Shown here in pieces: positions 21,786 to 33,233 of a stretch of 64,000 nucleotides of DNA. A program made the translations under genes and the position numbers. Origin of the DNA: Anastrepha obliqua (taxonomy: Eukaryota > Arthropoda > Insecta > Diptera > Tephritidae); NCBI RefSeq assembly GCF_027943255.1, contig NC_072892.1, positions 17,693,792 to 17,757,791 on the forward strand. Reading direction: 5' to 3'. The notes beneath the pieces are model-generated. The model worked only from the letters and a program-made list of their open reading frames with translations. It had not been told where the DNA came from and made no database searches. Numbering within the stretch: the first letter of the stretch is position 1; each line of letters opens with the position of its first letter.

Positions 21786-24046
21786 CATGCGCACATAAGA
21801 CCGAGACGCATTCATACTAGGTGCTAGCAGTAGAATAGCTGATTTGTTTTTTTTTCTTGCAATTTGGTGGTTTCAATGTCAAAGTTGTGACCAAATTGGG
21901 AAATTATCACAATCTACAAGATGATCTAATATAGATAGTAGGGTGCGTTCCACTTATTTCATCAAATGCCGTCCCCAACACTATTTCTTGCAGTCAGGTA
22001 TTGTACTTTTCCCCACCTTGTTTTCTCATGGGACACAATGGAATTTAAAAGTTATTCATCTTTTAGACTTGAGTTTAATGTTGATTGGCTTGAGCTCCTC
22101 TTTCTACTTCTGTATGTTTGAAGTATCAGTAGTTAGCTCTCTGTCCTCAGTCGTTCTGATGCTTTTTTCATATGAGCCTATCCGTTTATTTTCAATGTTT
22201 ACTAAGAGTTTCAATTCTTTTTCACGGACTGAAATTTCGATTCATTTTTTTTTTTCTACTTTTTTCAATGTATCGGTTCTAGGAAGCTTTCCGTACGAAG
22301 ATGTTTTCTTGTACTTTCAATATTATGGGCCAAATACTAAACGCAGTCGCAATCTAAACACAATTTCCATTTGGAAAGGAGATGGTGAGCTATTCTATAT
22401 AATCGTTACATTAAAATGAAAGAAAATTTATTAACTCTGCAAGAGAATTCATTATTTACAACGGTAGTTGGTAGCCATTTACACAAACAATTTACTGCTC
22501 GCTGATCCCGATAATATTTTTCATTTTTCCACCCGTCTTAAATAGGAAAGGGTATGTTTAGGTACATATTTCTGTTCGAATTGTGCTGTTATTGCTATTA
22601 TTGCTGCATTTTTTATGGATTTGATTTCGGTTAAAATTCGTATCTATTACATCACACATTTACATTCACATTCACATTCCGTTTGAATATATTATTTTGT
22701 ACAGGTGTTTTTGTTTTTATTTTTAATTAGGCATTCACATTCGCTGAGTATATTATGAAAATTGTTTAATATTTGACATTTGATGAAGATGTGCGGTTAT
22801 TTCTGCAAAGAAGATGAGAAAGAAAGAAAAAATTAAGACATTTATTGGAAATACATACTACTAAAGTTTCTTAGTTAAGATGTTAGTAACAGTTAAATTA
22901 CAAGTTAATAAATCTGGTTCGCCTTGCGGGAGTCATGAACAAGCGAAGGGGTGTCTTAAATTCGGGGAAATTGAAATTTGTATTTATCCGATGCACGTTT
23001 GAAGACAAATTACATGGCCAAATTCGTAAAATAATCGTCAAAATGTCTTTATATTGGGGTTGTGCGTATGTCTAAATTTATTTCATTTGGAACATACATA
23101 AATAAAGTCTATAACTTCTTCTGCAATTTTACTTTTTTGATTACTGTAAGTAGCAACATGATGTTCTACTGTGTTTTGCTGTTTTGTTTAGATACTCTTT
23201 GTTGAGGTACTCGAAGCACATCAAATTAAAATTCCTGATATGCGGGAGGTTAGCGCGGTTGTGAGCAAAGCCAAACTCCGGGTTTGCAGGTTTTGAGTGT
23301 TTGCAGAGTTTGAGAAAGTTGTCAACTCGTGTTTGACGGAAATTATGTTTCAACCGTAATACGTTTGTTTCGTTCTAAATTTTAGATGTTGGCAGTCAAT
23401 CAAATTGTCCGATATTGACAAGCAGCGAAACATTGTTGCATGTTTCGTTAAAAATGCAATAACAAAAACGAAAAAATTACGTAAATGAAAAATATTTCCA
23501 CCATTCAATATTAAAATGCATGCAAACCCAACACAAACTCGCTGGGAAAAATGGGTTTGAAATTAGTTTGAGCTATTATAATAATTGGATGGGTTTTGGC
23601 TAGTGTTTGTGCTTAAACAGGATAGCGGCAGCAAACCCAAAAGTAAGCTGCAGCGAAAACTTAAGGACACAAGCAATATCTACAAACCGTTTGATACAAT
23701 TTTAAGTTTACTTAACAACGGGTCAATTCTCCGAACTATTTTTTTAAATAAACTTGTCTTTTTCTTTGTTATTAGTCTTTATACAGAACTTGAGAAAAAA
23801 ATTTAATTGCCAGGTAAACCGCCTTTTTTCAATTTTGTAAATTACCATTAAATTGAATATGGTCGTGATTATTGCCCGACGTACCTGAGGTCAAGGGAAG
23901 CTTATCGAAAAAACCGCATTTAAAGTTTTCACTTTTTTTCTGATGAGACTCTTTTAGTCACACTGCTAAATCGATACATTTAGTTTCTTCGCCGGTGGAA
24001 AGTATCTGGAATACTCTAACTAAATGTCAAACAGTTGATTCGCACA
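21786..24046. other. Non-coding, A+T-rich
   Basis: The + frame at 21943-22419 is 158 codons long, but it is Phe/Ser/Leu-rich with no family signature and no splice or promoter context. I treat it as chance. Nothing else was seen. Confidence 0.4.
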
Positions 24047-24048
24047 TA

Positions 24049-25701
24049 CAGTTATGTGAAAAATAATAGGACAGTGCCTACCCAAACTTACATTATATTT
24101 ACAACCGAATAAAAAATCGAAAATTCTTTCTTGTTTAAACGGTTTATTTTTTCTTCAACGGTAGAAAAAAGATTAATAACAAAATTTTTGCTATTCCTAT
24201 AATATATTTTTTTTTTGTGATTTTATATGAATTTATTGCATATAGTTTAACGTGTGAAAAAAAATAAGGACACTTCATGAAATCTTAAAGCTATAAATAA
24301 CTTAAGTAAAACTAAATAGATATTTGAACTGAATATTGTTGCATAAAGTCTTAGTGTCATATTAGTACTTTGTTGCGGATCCTTTGTTATCCAGAACAGC
24401 AGCACATCTTCTAGGCATTGAGTCAACCAAATTTTGACAAACCTGTACCGGTATTGCGTTCCACGCATCCTGAATAAGATTCCAAAGCTGGTCGCAACTT
24501 GATGAACACTCTCTCCTGATTGCCCTCTTAACTTCGTTCCACAAATTTTCTATGGGATTCAAATCAGGGGATTGTGCTGGCCATTCTAAAACATTGTTTT
24601 TATTGTCCTGGAACCACTTCTTTGTGGACTTTGCCGTATGTTTTGGGTCATTATCCTGCTGGAAGACCCATATGAGTGGCATATTTTCTTTGGCATACGG
24701 CAGCATCGTATTTTTCAAAATTTCAATGTAATCAGCCGATTTCATTATGTTCTGGATGCGATATAGAGAACCCACACCATAATAAGAGAATGCCCCCCAT
24801 ACCATGATGCTACCACCACCGTGTTTGACCGTCTTTAAAGTATATTTTGGATTGAATTCTTGATCGATAGGCCTTCTTACATGGTGGACACCTCTATCAG
24901 AAGTAAACAAGTTTACTTCTGTTTCATCGGACCACAGAATGTTACGCCATTTTTCTTTAGGCCAATTGATATGATTTTTAGCAAATTGTAATCTTTGTTT
25001 TATGTTCTTTTTGGATAACAATGGCACTACGGGCTCTGAATTCCTCACCGATGAGTGTTTTTCGAATCGTTGATGTGTCAACGTCAATGTTTAAATCATT
25101 TTTTATTCGTTTAGATGTGATAAATGGATCTTTTTTACGCATGAAATAATACTTCTCTTTAGAGTAGGTGTAACTTTTAGTTTTCTACCACGGGTTTCAT
25201 CCTTGGGAATCCATTTAATAGCATTTTCGACCATCGTTTTTGAAATAGCGAGCATTTGTGCAATTTTTCTGTACGAATTTCCGCTTTTGCTTAAATTTTT
25301 AATATTATTTCTAGTAGCGTGACCGTAATACGTATTTCTACCCATATTTGCCTAAAAAGTTACAAAATTGCAGTTTTATTTAGCAATTAATGTGAAGCTG
25401 TGAATTTGTTTTACGCACTTACTTAAAAAAAACAAGTCTCTCTAATTTTTAGTATTGTATTTTTACCAAAACGAAAAACTGTCCTTATTATTTTTCACAG
25501 CAGAAATCGCGCACTTCTTAAAGAAAATAATTTGTTATCTAAACGAAAGAAAAAGACACACAAATTGTAACGGGATTTCTCCATGTCGTTTACAAGCTTT
25601 GCTATACAACTCTCCTTTAGCACAAATTCTTTCATTTTACATGAATTCGAAAACACAATAAACGGTGAATACAACTGTCCTTATTATTTTTCACATAACT
25701 G
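24049..25701 (-). mobile_element. Tc1-like (DD34E) transposon with IR/DR-type ends, S/Minos/Bari group
   Basis: A 1653-bp element with ends CAGTTATGTGAAAAATAATA, flanked by TA (24047-24048, 25702-25703). A second copy of the end motif lies inside each terminus (GTGTGAAAAAAAATAAGGAC at about 24252, and its complement at about 25475-25498), giving the paired repeats of S- and Minos-type elements. The minus-strand transposase begins MGRNTYYGHATRNNIKNLSK (25345). It has WRNILWSDETEV, FQQDNDPKHTA and WPAQSPDLNPIENLW (the DDE residues), and ends SMPRRCAAVLDNKGSATKY at 24362. Two frameshifts near 25100 and 25050 break the N-terminal third; the catalytic core is one open frame (24362-25087). Confidence 0.88.
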
Positions 25702-26173
25702 TAAAACCGATGCGCACGAGTACTAGGTGATAGCAGTAGAATAGCTGTTTGTTTTTGTCTTGCGATTTGGTTGTTTCAATGTCAGAGTGGTCTGGTATAT
25801 TGTTGTTGTTTCGCTTGTTTGTTTACATTCTTAAAAACAAATTTTAACTCAAATGAGAAATTGAGAAAACCACTCTACTTTGTGTTTTTTTTTATCATAC
25901 GCTAGTTTGACAGTGACAGCATTTGCTGAGAGAAAGTCAGTATCATATTTCCGCGGAAAAAAATAAATGGAACAACATTGCGAAATATTGCAAAATATTT
26001 CCAAAGTCTATGTCGTGTAGCCTAGACAGTGCATGCAGCCCTATCGGTCAATGCTTAATGGCCGATTTTTTGTGGCCGAAAATCAAAGGCAATGACACCA
26101 AAATTAACTCTTCAGGTCACCCTATTGTTTATGTTGTGATAAATAATCTAATCTCTGCATACACGATCATTTA

Positions 26174-26400
26174 CAGGGTGGCTCATAGTAGTCTATTTTT
26201 TATGACAGGTTTGCTTGTTAACGTGGCCCCCCGAGAACAAAATACGCTTCATCAGCAAAGACGATGTTTACATCCTTTCAATAAACGCTGCCCAACATTG
26301 TCATAGGAAATAAGTTTGCAATATTTCCCTAACATTGCCGAGTGGTTGTTTAAAAAATACTATATGGACCACCACATATAAGTCGTATGGGCTATAAATA
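26174..26400 (-). mobile_element. Fragment of a rosa-like Tc1/mariner element
   Basis: The end CAGGGTGGCTCATAGTAGTC follows TA. The minus strand then encodes, with breaks, TMLGSVYWKDVNIVFADEAY-like sequence around the first catalytic Asp, as in rosa SDEAHFDLNGNVNKQNC. Its end resembles the one at 12873. The rest of the element is gone. Confidence 0.55.
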
Positions 26401-28250
26401 AGCATGTTCCAAACTCTTGAAAGCCCTTTGGTCAGGATTCACAGTTTACAAATCCAAATAGCACGACTTTTTTATACCAACCACTACATCTTGTCTTCAT
26501 TGGCAGGTTTTTTAATTTTCATAAATTTTTTATAAAAAATCATGTACATCGAAGTGTTAACTTTGTACAAGATATATAAAAATTTATGAAATTTGACAGA
26601 ATTAAAAAAAATAGTTTGGCAGTCTTTTAGCCCAATAAATTTTAGTATAATTAAGTTTCAAATTGGGTTGAAAATCTCGTTGATTTTTAATACCGTTGGA
26701 ATTTGGTTGCCTCAATATTATATGCTCTTCGGCGTGAAATGTTTATAATTTTAAATTGAATGTGGTCAATAATACACACTATATAGAAACTTTTGTTTTG
26801 AAAATGGAGAGACTTTTTTTAATTAAACTCAGTGGGTACGTTCAACCAACATTTACAACACCACTTTATTTAAGTTTTTTAAAAATACAAACCCCGCAAT
26901 TTTCCTGTATCTATGTTGTTGGTTATCAATAGCCAAATTTCAAATATCATCATCCGATATTTTTGTAAGTATCGATATGTTTGGTAATGTTAGCTTATCA
27001 CTGGGATCACACAGATTTTCGTCAAGGCGACCCTAGACTGCATCACAGCCCATCAACATAATGAGGGAATACCTTGTGAAAGAAAAATGAGGATTGACGA
27101 ACGGAAGAGATCGTTCGCGACGCACATATATACATATGCACATATGCGTACATATGCAACAACAAATATAGAGACCCACCGAATCGTTCGCCGATCTTGA
27201 ATACGCAAGACGACCGAACGCGAAAGCCAGAAACCGATTAATGTACAATAGACAGAAATATAGAAAACAAAATTGAGTAAGAAGGAATTGCAGGCAAGTG
27301 CAAGAAAGAGGACAAGACAAGAGATTAAGTAAATTTATTAATGATATAGGGAAAAATTATACGCACCAACAGTTGAAAGAATCTGTTAAATCTTTCCTTG
27401 CTGCGATTTATATTTGACAACATCAAAATTTAATTTTCAAATTCAGATACAAAAAAAAAAAATTTGTTAGTCAAGTAAATACGCCAATTCTTTTTATAAA
27501 TTACAGTCGGTGTTCAACGCTAGGAGAAATTCCTGACAGATTAAGATAGTCACAATTTCTTTTTCGTTTTCTTTTTGTTGCTATTTACACTGTTGTTGTT
27601 GCTGTCGTCGCGCACTACACACATACACACACACACACGCTACCGCCGAACTCGGCAATTATGCACCGAGATTATGTATTGTTATTTTCAATTAAGCCTT
27701 TACTACATTTGCAAAACTACATTAATTTTTCTTAGTTTTGACACTTCTGTGCTGCACACACCCGAATTAAAATTAGCACATTACGATTTACTTATGCACT
27801 TTTAATTTGCCTCTACCTTGGAAATTCCCCTTCAAGATAAAACCGAATGAACGCGACACGGAAGAAGGGAATCGGCAAGTGTAAAAAATCCTTCTTTTTC
27901 ACCAAATACCTTTAAATTATATTTAATTTATACACTTTTAGCTTATCATACTTTTTATTTCACCTTCTTGCACAATTCACTATGTAATTTTAGAAATTTG
28001 TGGTTAGAATATTTAGAAAATTAACAAAATTTTACTTGCGAAATATAAAAATCACACACGCTACGTTGCAATTAAAATGAGAGAGCCAAATGACGACTGA
28101 TTTGCTGAAGAAAACGAAGACGATAGCAGAGCCGATGATGATGACGACAAAAAGCAAAAAGAAAAAGGCAACGGCATTGAAAATGAAAGCCGAAAAGAAA
28201 CACAAAATAAGTGGCAGCCCGAAATTTATAGAAGTAATAGGGGTACTCAC
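26401..28250. other. Non-coding spacer or wrd intron
   Basis: A+T-rich DNA with an (AC)n run near 27620-27640. If the exon at 28251-28382 belongs to wrd, this is intron. No gene or RNA was recognised. Confidence 0.45.
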
Positions 28251-28382
28251 ACCAATTTCGTAACTTTGACGGTTTGTTCGTTGGCCTGTTTTCTGTGACT
28301 TTTTCGACTTATTTCTGTCAGTTTGGTTATGCTCTTTCGCATCAGCATGTGTATTCACTATGCGATTTACAATACAATCCAT
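28251..28382 (-). CDS. Candidate alternative first exon of wrd
   Basis: A 132-nt minus-strand unit starts at ATG (MDCIVNRIVNTHADAKEHNQ), is Lys/Gln/Asn-rich (KKSQKTGQRTNRQSYEIG) and ends GGT|GTGAGT in phase 0. That matches the phase-0 acceptor at 9587 or 9947. The frame continues into hydrophobic intron-like sequence after the donor, supporting the exon boundary. It lies about 9.7 kb upstream of the other candidate first exon on the same strand. Fly B56 genes commonly use several 5' ends, so this could be a second wrd start. It could also be the first exon of an unrelated gene. Confidence 0.4.
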
Positions 28383-28911
28383 TAATACAATTTATAACAA
28401 AAATCTAAAAATGCCGAAATATAGCGAGAAAGCAAATACTGATTATTATAAATTTCAATAATTAATATTAATTTTATAAATTTCTCCTAACAGTGATTAC
28501 GTTACGGAGCTCTGTTAGCCAAGACTTAAACATTTTACAAAACTTAGGCCAACCCACCTACCAGCATCACCTGTTTCTGGTTCGCCTAAACTCCACTTAA
28601 TTTAGAAAACATAGAGATTTGTAGGTTTAGGTTCCTAAGTTATGTATTTTATGTAAATTCAGAGCCATGAGAGAATTATGCTGTCATTTCATTTTGTAAC
28701 TTATTTTGAATATTATTCCAACAGATATGACACACAAAATAAATTTTTCGTACAAATGTAAAATATCGCTGGAGCAACCGTTATGCCGTGCTATGTAAAA
28801 ATCTCTAAGGTTCTATGATACCTAAGTTAAGTTTAAATCTTGAATAACAGAGCTTCTAAATTGTTTCCTTCACTTTTGATATTTTAAACTAAGCTTCGAT
28901 TCTACCTAGGT
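28383..28911. other. Non-coding spacer
   Basis: Between the candidate exon and the LINE tail. A+T-rich, with nothing recognised. Confidence 0.4.
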
Positions 28912-31318
28912 AGGTAGGTAGGTAGGTAGGGTGGTTGTCGTAAGACGCACTTAGACCTTCGGCAGGTCCATTGTGATGCCACTGGAGCTTATCCTTACTC
29001 TACGTGTTCCCTTTCAAACCATCCGGTTGCTTTAATAAACGAGCAGAGCTTCGTTAGCTTTAGATGGGCTATATCCGCTACATCGGTTAAAAATGCTGTA
29101 TCGAGGGTGCGCAGCCTTCTCCTAGCTAGGCTTTCACACTCACATAAAAGGTGTCTGACTGTTTCCTCTTCTTCTGTATTTAGACAGCTTCTACAGAAAT
29201 CGAAGTAAGGTAGTCCTAACCTTCTAGCGTGGCTGCCTATTAAACAATGACCTGTTAAAACACCTATCATTTTTCTTATAGATTCCCTGTTGAATCTTAG
29301 CAAGATCTTCGATCGACCGCTGTTCCAGTTCGGCCATGTCTGTCTGCTTAGTTCGCAAGTTGTGAGGTTTTGCCAGATTGTATTTACCTTTTTGATGGTT
29401 TCCCTGTCTATAAGTAATTTACAAGTGGCTATAGGTATGGGTAGCAGTTCCTTATCCGGTTCGAGATCGAGCGTTGTACCGGCTCTTGCAAGTTCATCCG
29501 CCTTACAATTTCCTGGAATGTCTCTGTGGCCCGGTACCCAGATAAGGTGCACCTTGTAGCACTTAGATACGTCGTCTAGTAGTTTAAAACATTCTAGAAC
29601 TGTTTTTGACGAGTGTGTTTTTGATTCCAGCGCTTTTATTGCTGCTTGACTGTCCGAGTAAATGAAGACTTCATTTGTGGATAATACTCTCGTTTTTATC
29701 TCTTTAAGCCCCTCTTTTATGGCAGTGACTTCCGCCTGAAATACACTGCAATGATCAGGTAAGCGGAATGATTGGCATACTCCGAGTTTGTCGGAGTAGA
29801 CCCCTCCCCCTACTTTGTTATCCAGTTTTGAGCCATCTGTGTAGATGTTTACTTTATTTATCTTAACAATGAGCCCGTTATCCCATTCCTCTTTGGAAGG
29901 AAATACTGTGACGAAGGATTTATACAAATTGATGTCCTTGGTTCTACAGAAATCCGTTGTGTTGGGAATGCAGGGGAATTGTTTTAAAATTGAGGAGTGC
30001 CCTCTTTGGTTCGTTCTGAGTAGGCCGATTTCTCTTAGTCTGAGAGTTGCTTTGGCAGCTGTTTGCTTACCGTACTGCTCTATTGGTAAAATGTTAAGCA
30101 TGATATTTAGTGCATCTGTGGGTGTGGTTCTGAGGGCTCCGCAAATGCAAAGACTGGCCATTCTTTGTACGTGTGCCATGGTTCTTTTGATGTACAATTT
30201 ATCTAAAGCTGGCCACCATACTAATATGCCGTATGTTAGGATAGGTCTGACAATTGCCGTGTAAAGCCAATATACGATAGATGGGGAGAGACCCCAACTT
30301 AGTCCTATCAGCTGTTTACAAGAGTATAGTGCTATTGTCGCCCTTTTTACTCTATCTTCGACATTTGCCTTCCATGTTAGCTTTCGGTCCAGTATTAGAC
30401 CTAAGTAGCGGGCCTCATCACTAAATGACAGTGCCGTTCCTCCTAGAGTCGGAGGAGTTATATTCGGTATTTTGTGTTTCCTGGTAAATAGGATTAGTTC
30501 AGTTTTATTGGGGTTGACACTTAGCCCATTTGCTTTTGACCAGTTTTCAACCATATTTAGTAAATCTTGCATGATTTCTATGAGTGTATTGGGGAATTTC
30601 CCCCTTACTACCATTGCAACATCGTCCGCATATGCTACTACGTGTTGTCCTCTCTCCTCTAGGCTCTTTAGCAATGAGTTTAGTGCCAGCACCCATAGGA
30701 GAGGGGACAGCACGCCGCCTTGAGGTGTTCCTCTGCTAACTTTTTTCTTGATCTCTGTGGCCCCTAGGGTTGCGATCACAAATCTGCTCAAGAGCATGTT
30801 TTTGATGAACTCAACCAGAGCTCCAGAGATCCCGAAATCCGTCAGTGCCTTTATTATGGTATCCGGTAGGATGTTGTTGAAAGCGCCCTCGATATCTAGG
30901 AAGGCTACCAGTGTGAATTCTTTGTTATACATTGACTTCTCGATTTCTGTAACAAGTGAGTTAAGTGCTGTTTCGGTTGATTTCCCTTTACAGTACGCAT
31001 GTTGTGAGATGCTGAGCTTATTAGGGCTGATGTTAGCCCTAATGTGTTCTTCTAGAATTCTTTCTAATGTCTTTAGCAGAAAGGAGGATAGGCTTATTGG
31101 CCTGAAATCCTTAGGTGTTGTGTGTGAACTTTTTCCCGCTTTAGGGATAAAGACCACTTTTACCTCTTTCCATGTTGATGGGACACTTTTCAGTTTCAGA
31201 GCGGCCTTAAATATGGCCGTCACCCACTCCATGATGTAGTTGAGTGAATGTTGTATTTGGGCCGGGAATAATCCATCTGGGCCCGGTGATTTAAATGGTT
31301 TGAACGTGTTCACTGCCA
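28912..31318 (-). mobile_element. 5'-truncated LOA/R1-group LINE with intact RT-RNase H frame
   Basis: A minus-strand non-LTR element whose 3' end is a (CCTA)n tail (28912-28930 read on + as AGGT repeats). The 3' UTR is only about 65 bases. It is cut at the start of the RT domain, so the endonuclease and ORF1 are missing. CTACCTA occurs just outside both ends (28902-28908 and 31319-31325) and may be the target duplication, although it resembles the tail unit. The open frame is listed separately. The intact frame suggests a fairly recent insertion. Confidence 0.82.
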
Positions 31319-31319
31319 C
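28995..31319 (-). CDS. LINE ORF2 fragment: reverse transcriptase + RNase H + Cys/His motif
   Basis: 774 codons without a stop. In order: FKSPGPDGLFPAQIQ (RT start), LEEHIRANISPNKLS and QHAYCKGKSTETAL, VAFLDIEGAFNNIL (catalytic Asp), SRGTPQGGVLSPLLWVLALN, HVVAYADDVAMVV (the YADD box), ARYLGLILDRKLTW, then RNase H: VNIYTDGSKLDNKVGGGVY, QAEVTAIKEGL, YSDSQAAIKAL, LIWVPGHRDIPGNCKADELA. It ends with CRSCLNTEEEETVRHLLCEC, a Cys/His knuckle. The palm, thumb and RNase H appear complete. Lacking the N-terminal endonuclease it cannot be autonomous. The combination of YADD and RNase H points to the I superfamily (LOA, R1 or close). Confidence 0.88.
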   Translation of the reverse strand: MAVNTFKPFKSPGPDGLFPAQIQHSLNYIMEWVTAIFKAALKLKSVPSTWKEVKVVFIPKAGKSSHTTPKDFRPISLSSFLLKTLERILEEHIRANISPNKLSISQHAYCKGKSTETALNSLVTEIEKSMYNKEFTLVAFLDIEGAFNNILPDTIIKALTDFGISGALVEFIKNMLLSRFVIATLGATEIKKKVSRGTPQGGVLSPLLWVLALNSLLKSLEERGQHVVAYADDVAMVVRGKFPNTLIEIMQDLLNMVENWSKANGLSVNPNKTELILFTRKHKIPNITPPTLGGTALSFSDEARYLGLILDRKLTWKANVEDRVKRATIALYSCKQLIGLSWGLSPSIVYWLYTAIVRPILTYGILVWWPALDKLYIKRTMAHVQRMASLCICGALRTTPTDALNIMLNILPIEQYGKQTAAKATLRLREIGLLRTNQRGHSSILKQFPCIPNTTDFCRTKDINLYKSFVTVFPSKEEWDNGLIVKINKVNIYTDGSKLDNKVGGGVYSDKLGVCQSFRLPDHCSVFQAEVTAIKEGLKEIKTRVLSTNEVFIYSDSQAAIKALESKTHSSKTVLECFKLLDDVSKCYKVHLIWVPGHRDIPGNCKADELARAGTTLDLEPDKELLPIPIATCKLLIDRETIKKVNTIWQNLTTCELSRQTWPNWNSGRSKILLRFNRESIRKMIGVLTGHCLIGSHARRLGLPYFDFCRSCLNTEEEETVRHLLCECESLARRRLRTLDTAFLTDVADIAHLKLTKLCSFIKATGWFEREHVE

Positions 31320-31325
31320 TACCTA

Positions 31326-32202
31326 TCAAATGCCAATTACTAAATAGTATTTATAAAAACAATATATACATATGTAAAACTGCAAAGTAACGAGCTCAGT
31401 GTGAAGACTAATTAAATTTTTTTAGATAAATGTAGTAGAAAATATTTGTCTTATTTTTTTTTTTTTAATTTCGTTAAAACTATTTCTTCCTTGCGCATTC
31501 TCTATTTAAGTTCACAAAGACAATTTCTATTGATAGTATCAATATGAATTCACAGAAGAGCAACAACAATATTTACAAATATTTTGTTTTTGGAATTTCA
31601 ATGAGAATGTAAACACAGATATAAGGCAATAAGGTTTTTTTTTGTTATGAGATATGAGAGTAGAACAATTAAAATGCAACACTTCCACAAATTATATATT
31701 TAATATAATAAAATATACGACTATAATAAAATAAAACAACGAATTATGTACTTCCAATATCTTGTAGCAATTAAAGTTTTTCGCACAAAAAATAATATTT
31801 ACAAAGCGCTGACGTGGCATTTTGCAACTCATTTTGTAATGAACTGGGGAAACCCTTCATTAAGCACTCTTGCAAGGTGTGTAACGAATTTTTTTATTGT
31901 TCTCTTGTGGATTGAACATCAAAGTAATCTGCTGTTTCGTTTGTTTTTATTTCGATTAATTGCTCACACTCTGATTGAAATTTTGACATTCCAATTACGA
32001 AATTTGGTTTTTGTACTACTGCTATCGCCTTATATGAATTCGCCTTATTTTTATTGTTTGGCTTAGCAGCCCTATCAGATGTTTACTGCATTTGGATTGA
32101 GTTTACTTCTATTCCAATTTTATAAAATATAAAAAAATACCAACATTTCGTTACTAAAAGGTTTAATTAAATTATTGGGATAAAACCAAAACTGAAGAAA
32201 AT
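31326..32202. other. Intergenic, upstream of Ubl4a
   Basis: A+T-rich, and would contain the Ubl4a promoter. No core element is clear. The + frame at 31746-32066 has no recognisable domain. Confidence 0.4.
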
Positions 32203-32715
32203 ATGCAGATAACAGTAAAAGTATTAAAAGGGCAAGATTTAAAGTTGGAAGTAAGTTGTCAAATTCCGAAAGCCTACCTCAATTTATGTTTCATTAATTC
32301 TTCAGGTGGAAACAACAACTACAATCTTAGAAATGAAGAAGGAAATTGAAAATAAATTAAAAATACCATTAGCTGAACAAAAGTTACTTCTCTTTGGGCG
32401 TACTTTAAGTGACGATAACACCGTCTCCTCATATCCAAATATATGTGACGGAAGCAAGTTGAATCTGGTAGTGATGCGGCCACGGATCGAAGGATTGCGA
32501 GAGGTGGTAGAAAATAAAACAAATTTAACGAAAATTATGTTAATAGATAATAATTGTTGCATTTAAAGGTAATTCAACGTTCCTTTAGTAAGTACTATAA
32601 TGATCAGCAAACGGAAAAATTGGTAACTGTATTCATGTCGGACTTTGAGGCGAATTTAAAACAAATGAGTTGGGACGATATTGACCGATTATCAGAGAAT
32701 TTGATAAGTGCTTAA
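32203..32715 (+). CDS. Ubl4a: Ubiquitin-like protein 4A (GET pathway)
   Basis: Three exons: 32203-32250, 32306-32503 and 32569-32715 (stop TAA), giving 130 residues. Introns are 55 and 65 bp: GTAAGT...TTCAG, then GTGGTA...TTTAAAG, whose donor is weak but keeps frame. Residues 1-75 are a ubiquitin-like fold (MQITVKVLKGQDLKLE, LAEQKLLLFGRTLSDDNTVS, GSKLNLVVMRP). Residues 83-130 match the TUGS domain of UBL4A (VIQRSFSKYYNDQQ, MSWDDIDRLSENLIS against human LTLDDIERLASRFL). UBL4A works with GET4 and BAG6 in the cytosol to pass tail-anchored proteins to the GET3 ATPase. An unspliced reading through intron 2 stops at once, so the intron is required. A candidate AATAAA poly(A) signal is at about 32816. 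Confidence 0.88.
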
Positions 32716-32969
32716 GGAACGAGATTTGGTATAATCAGAAAAGTATCTTCATATAATCTCTATCGTAACTTAAAAACAATATTTTCACCCGTATATTTAT
32801 AAAATTTCTATAGAAAATAAATGATTGATATCTGTATGTGTTGGTTTCCCGTGTCTGGCACTTCATGTGCCTTTCAGTTTTTGATGGTATTGTTACGCCG
32901 ACATGCTTACTAATGTGGATTACACGTCGCGGGTGTGACCGCTTTCAGCTATAAGATTTGTCAGCTAAA

Positions 32970-33233
32970 TAAGGTTGGTTCGAATCTCGGTGATAGCAAA
33001 ATTAATAAAATCATTTTTCTAATAGCGGTCGCCCCTCGGCAGGCAATGGCAACCCTCCGAGTGTATATCTACCATGAAAAAGCTCCTCATAAAAATATCT
33101 GCCGTTCGGAGTCGGCTTGAAACTGTAGGTCCCTCCATTTGTGGAACAACATCAAGACGCACACCACAAATAGGAGGAGGAGCTCGGCCAAACACCTAAC
33201 AGAAGTGTACGCGCCAATTATTATTATTTTTTT
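32970..33233 (+). repeat. tRNA-headed SINE
   Basis: It contains a B-box-like GGTTCGAATCTCGGTGATAG, the body AATAGCGGTCGCCCCTCGGC, GTTCGGAGTCGGCTTGAAAC, CCCTCCATTTGTGGAACAAC and AGGAGCTCGGCCAAACACC, and the tail GTACGCGCCAATTATTATTA. Copies occur at 1740-1940, 13390-13490, 35110-35370 and 63675-63800. Here the 5' A-box region is diverged. Its T-rich tail is the exact site of insertion of the composite element that begins at 33234. Confidence 0.8.

Noticed and set aside
21943..22419. 158-codon + frame as a gene
   Set aside because: Phe/Ser/Leu-rich composition, no motif, no splice or promoter context. The reverse strand gives a coiled-coil-like but stop-broken frame that I could not match either.
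32306..32566. 86-residue ubiquitin-like protein starting in exon 2
   Set aside because: The first 16 residues are in the upstream exon, and the C-terminal part reads into intron 2. Splicing gives the full UBL4A layout.
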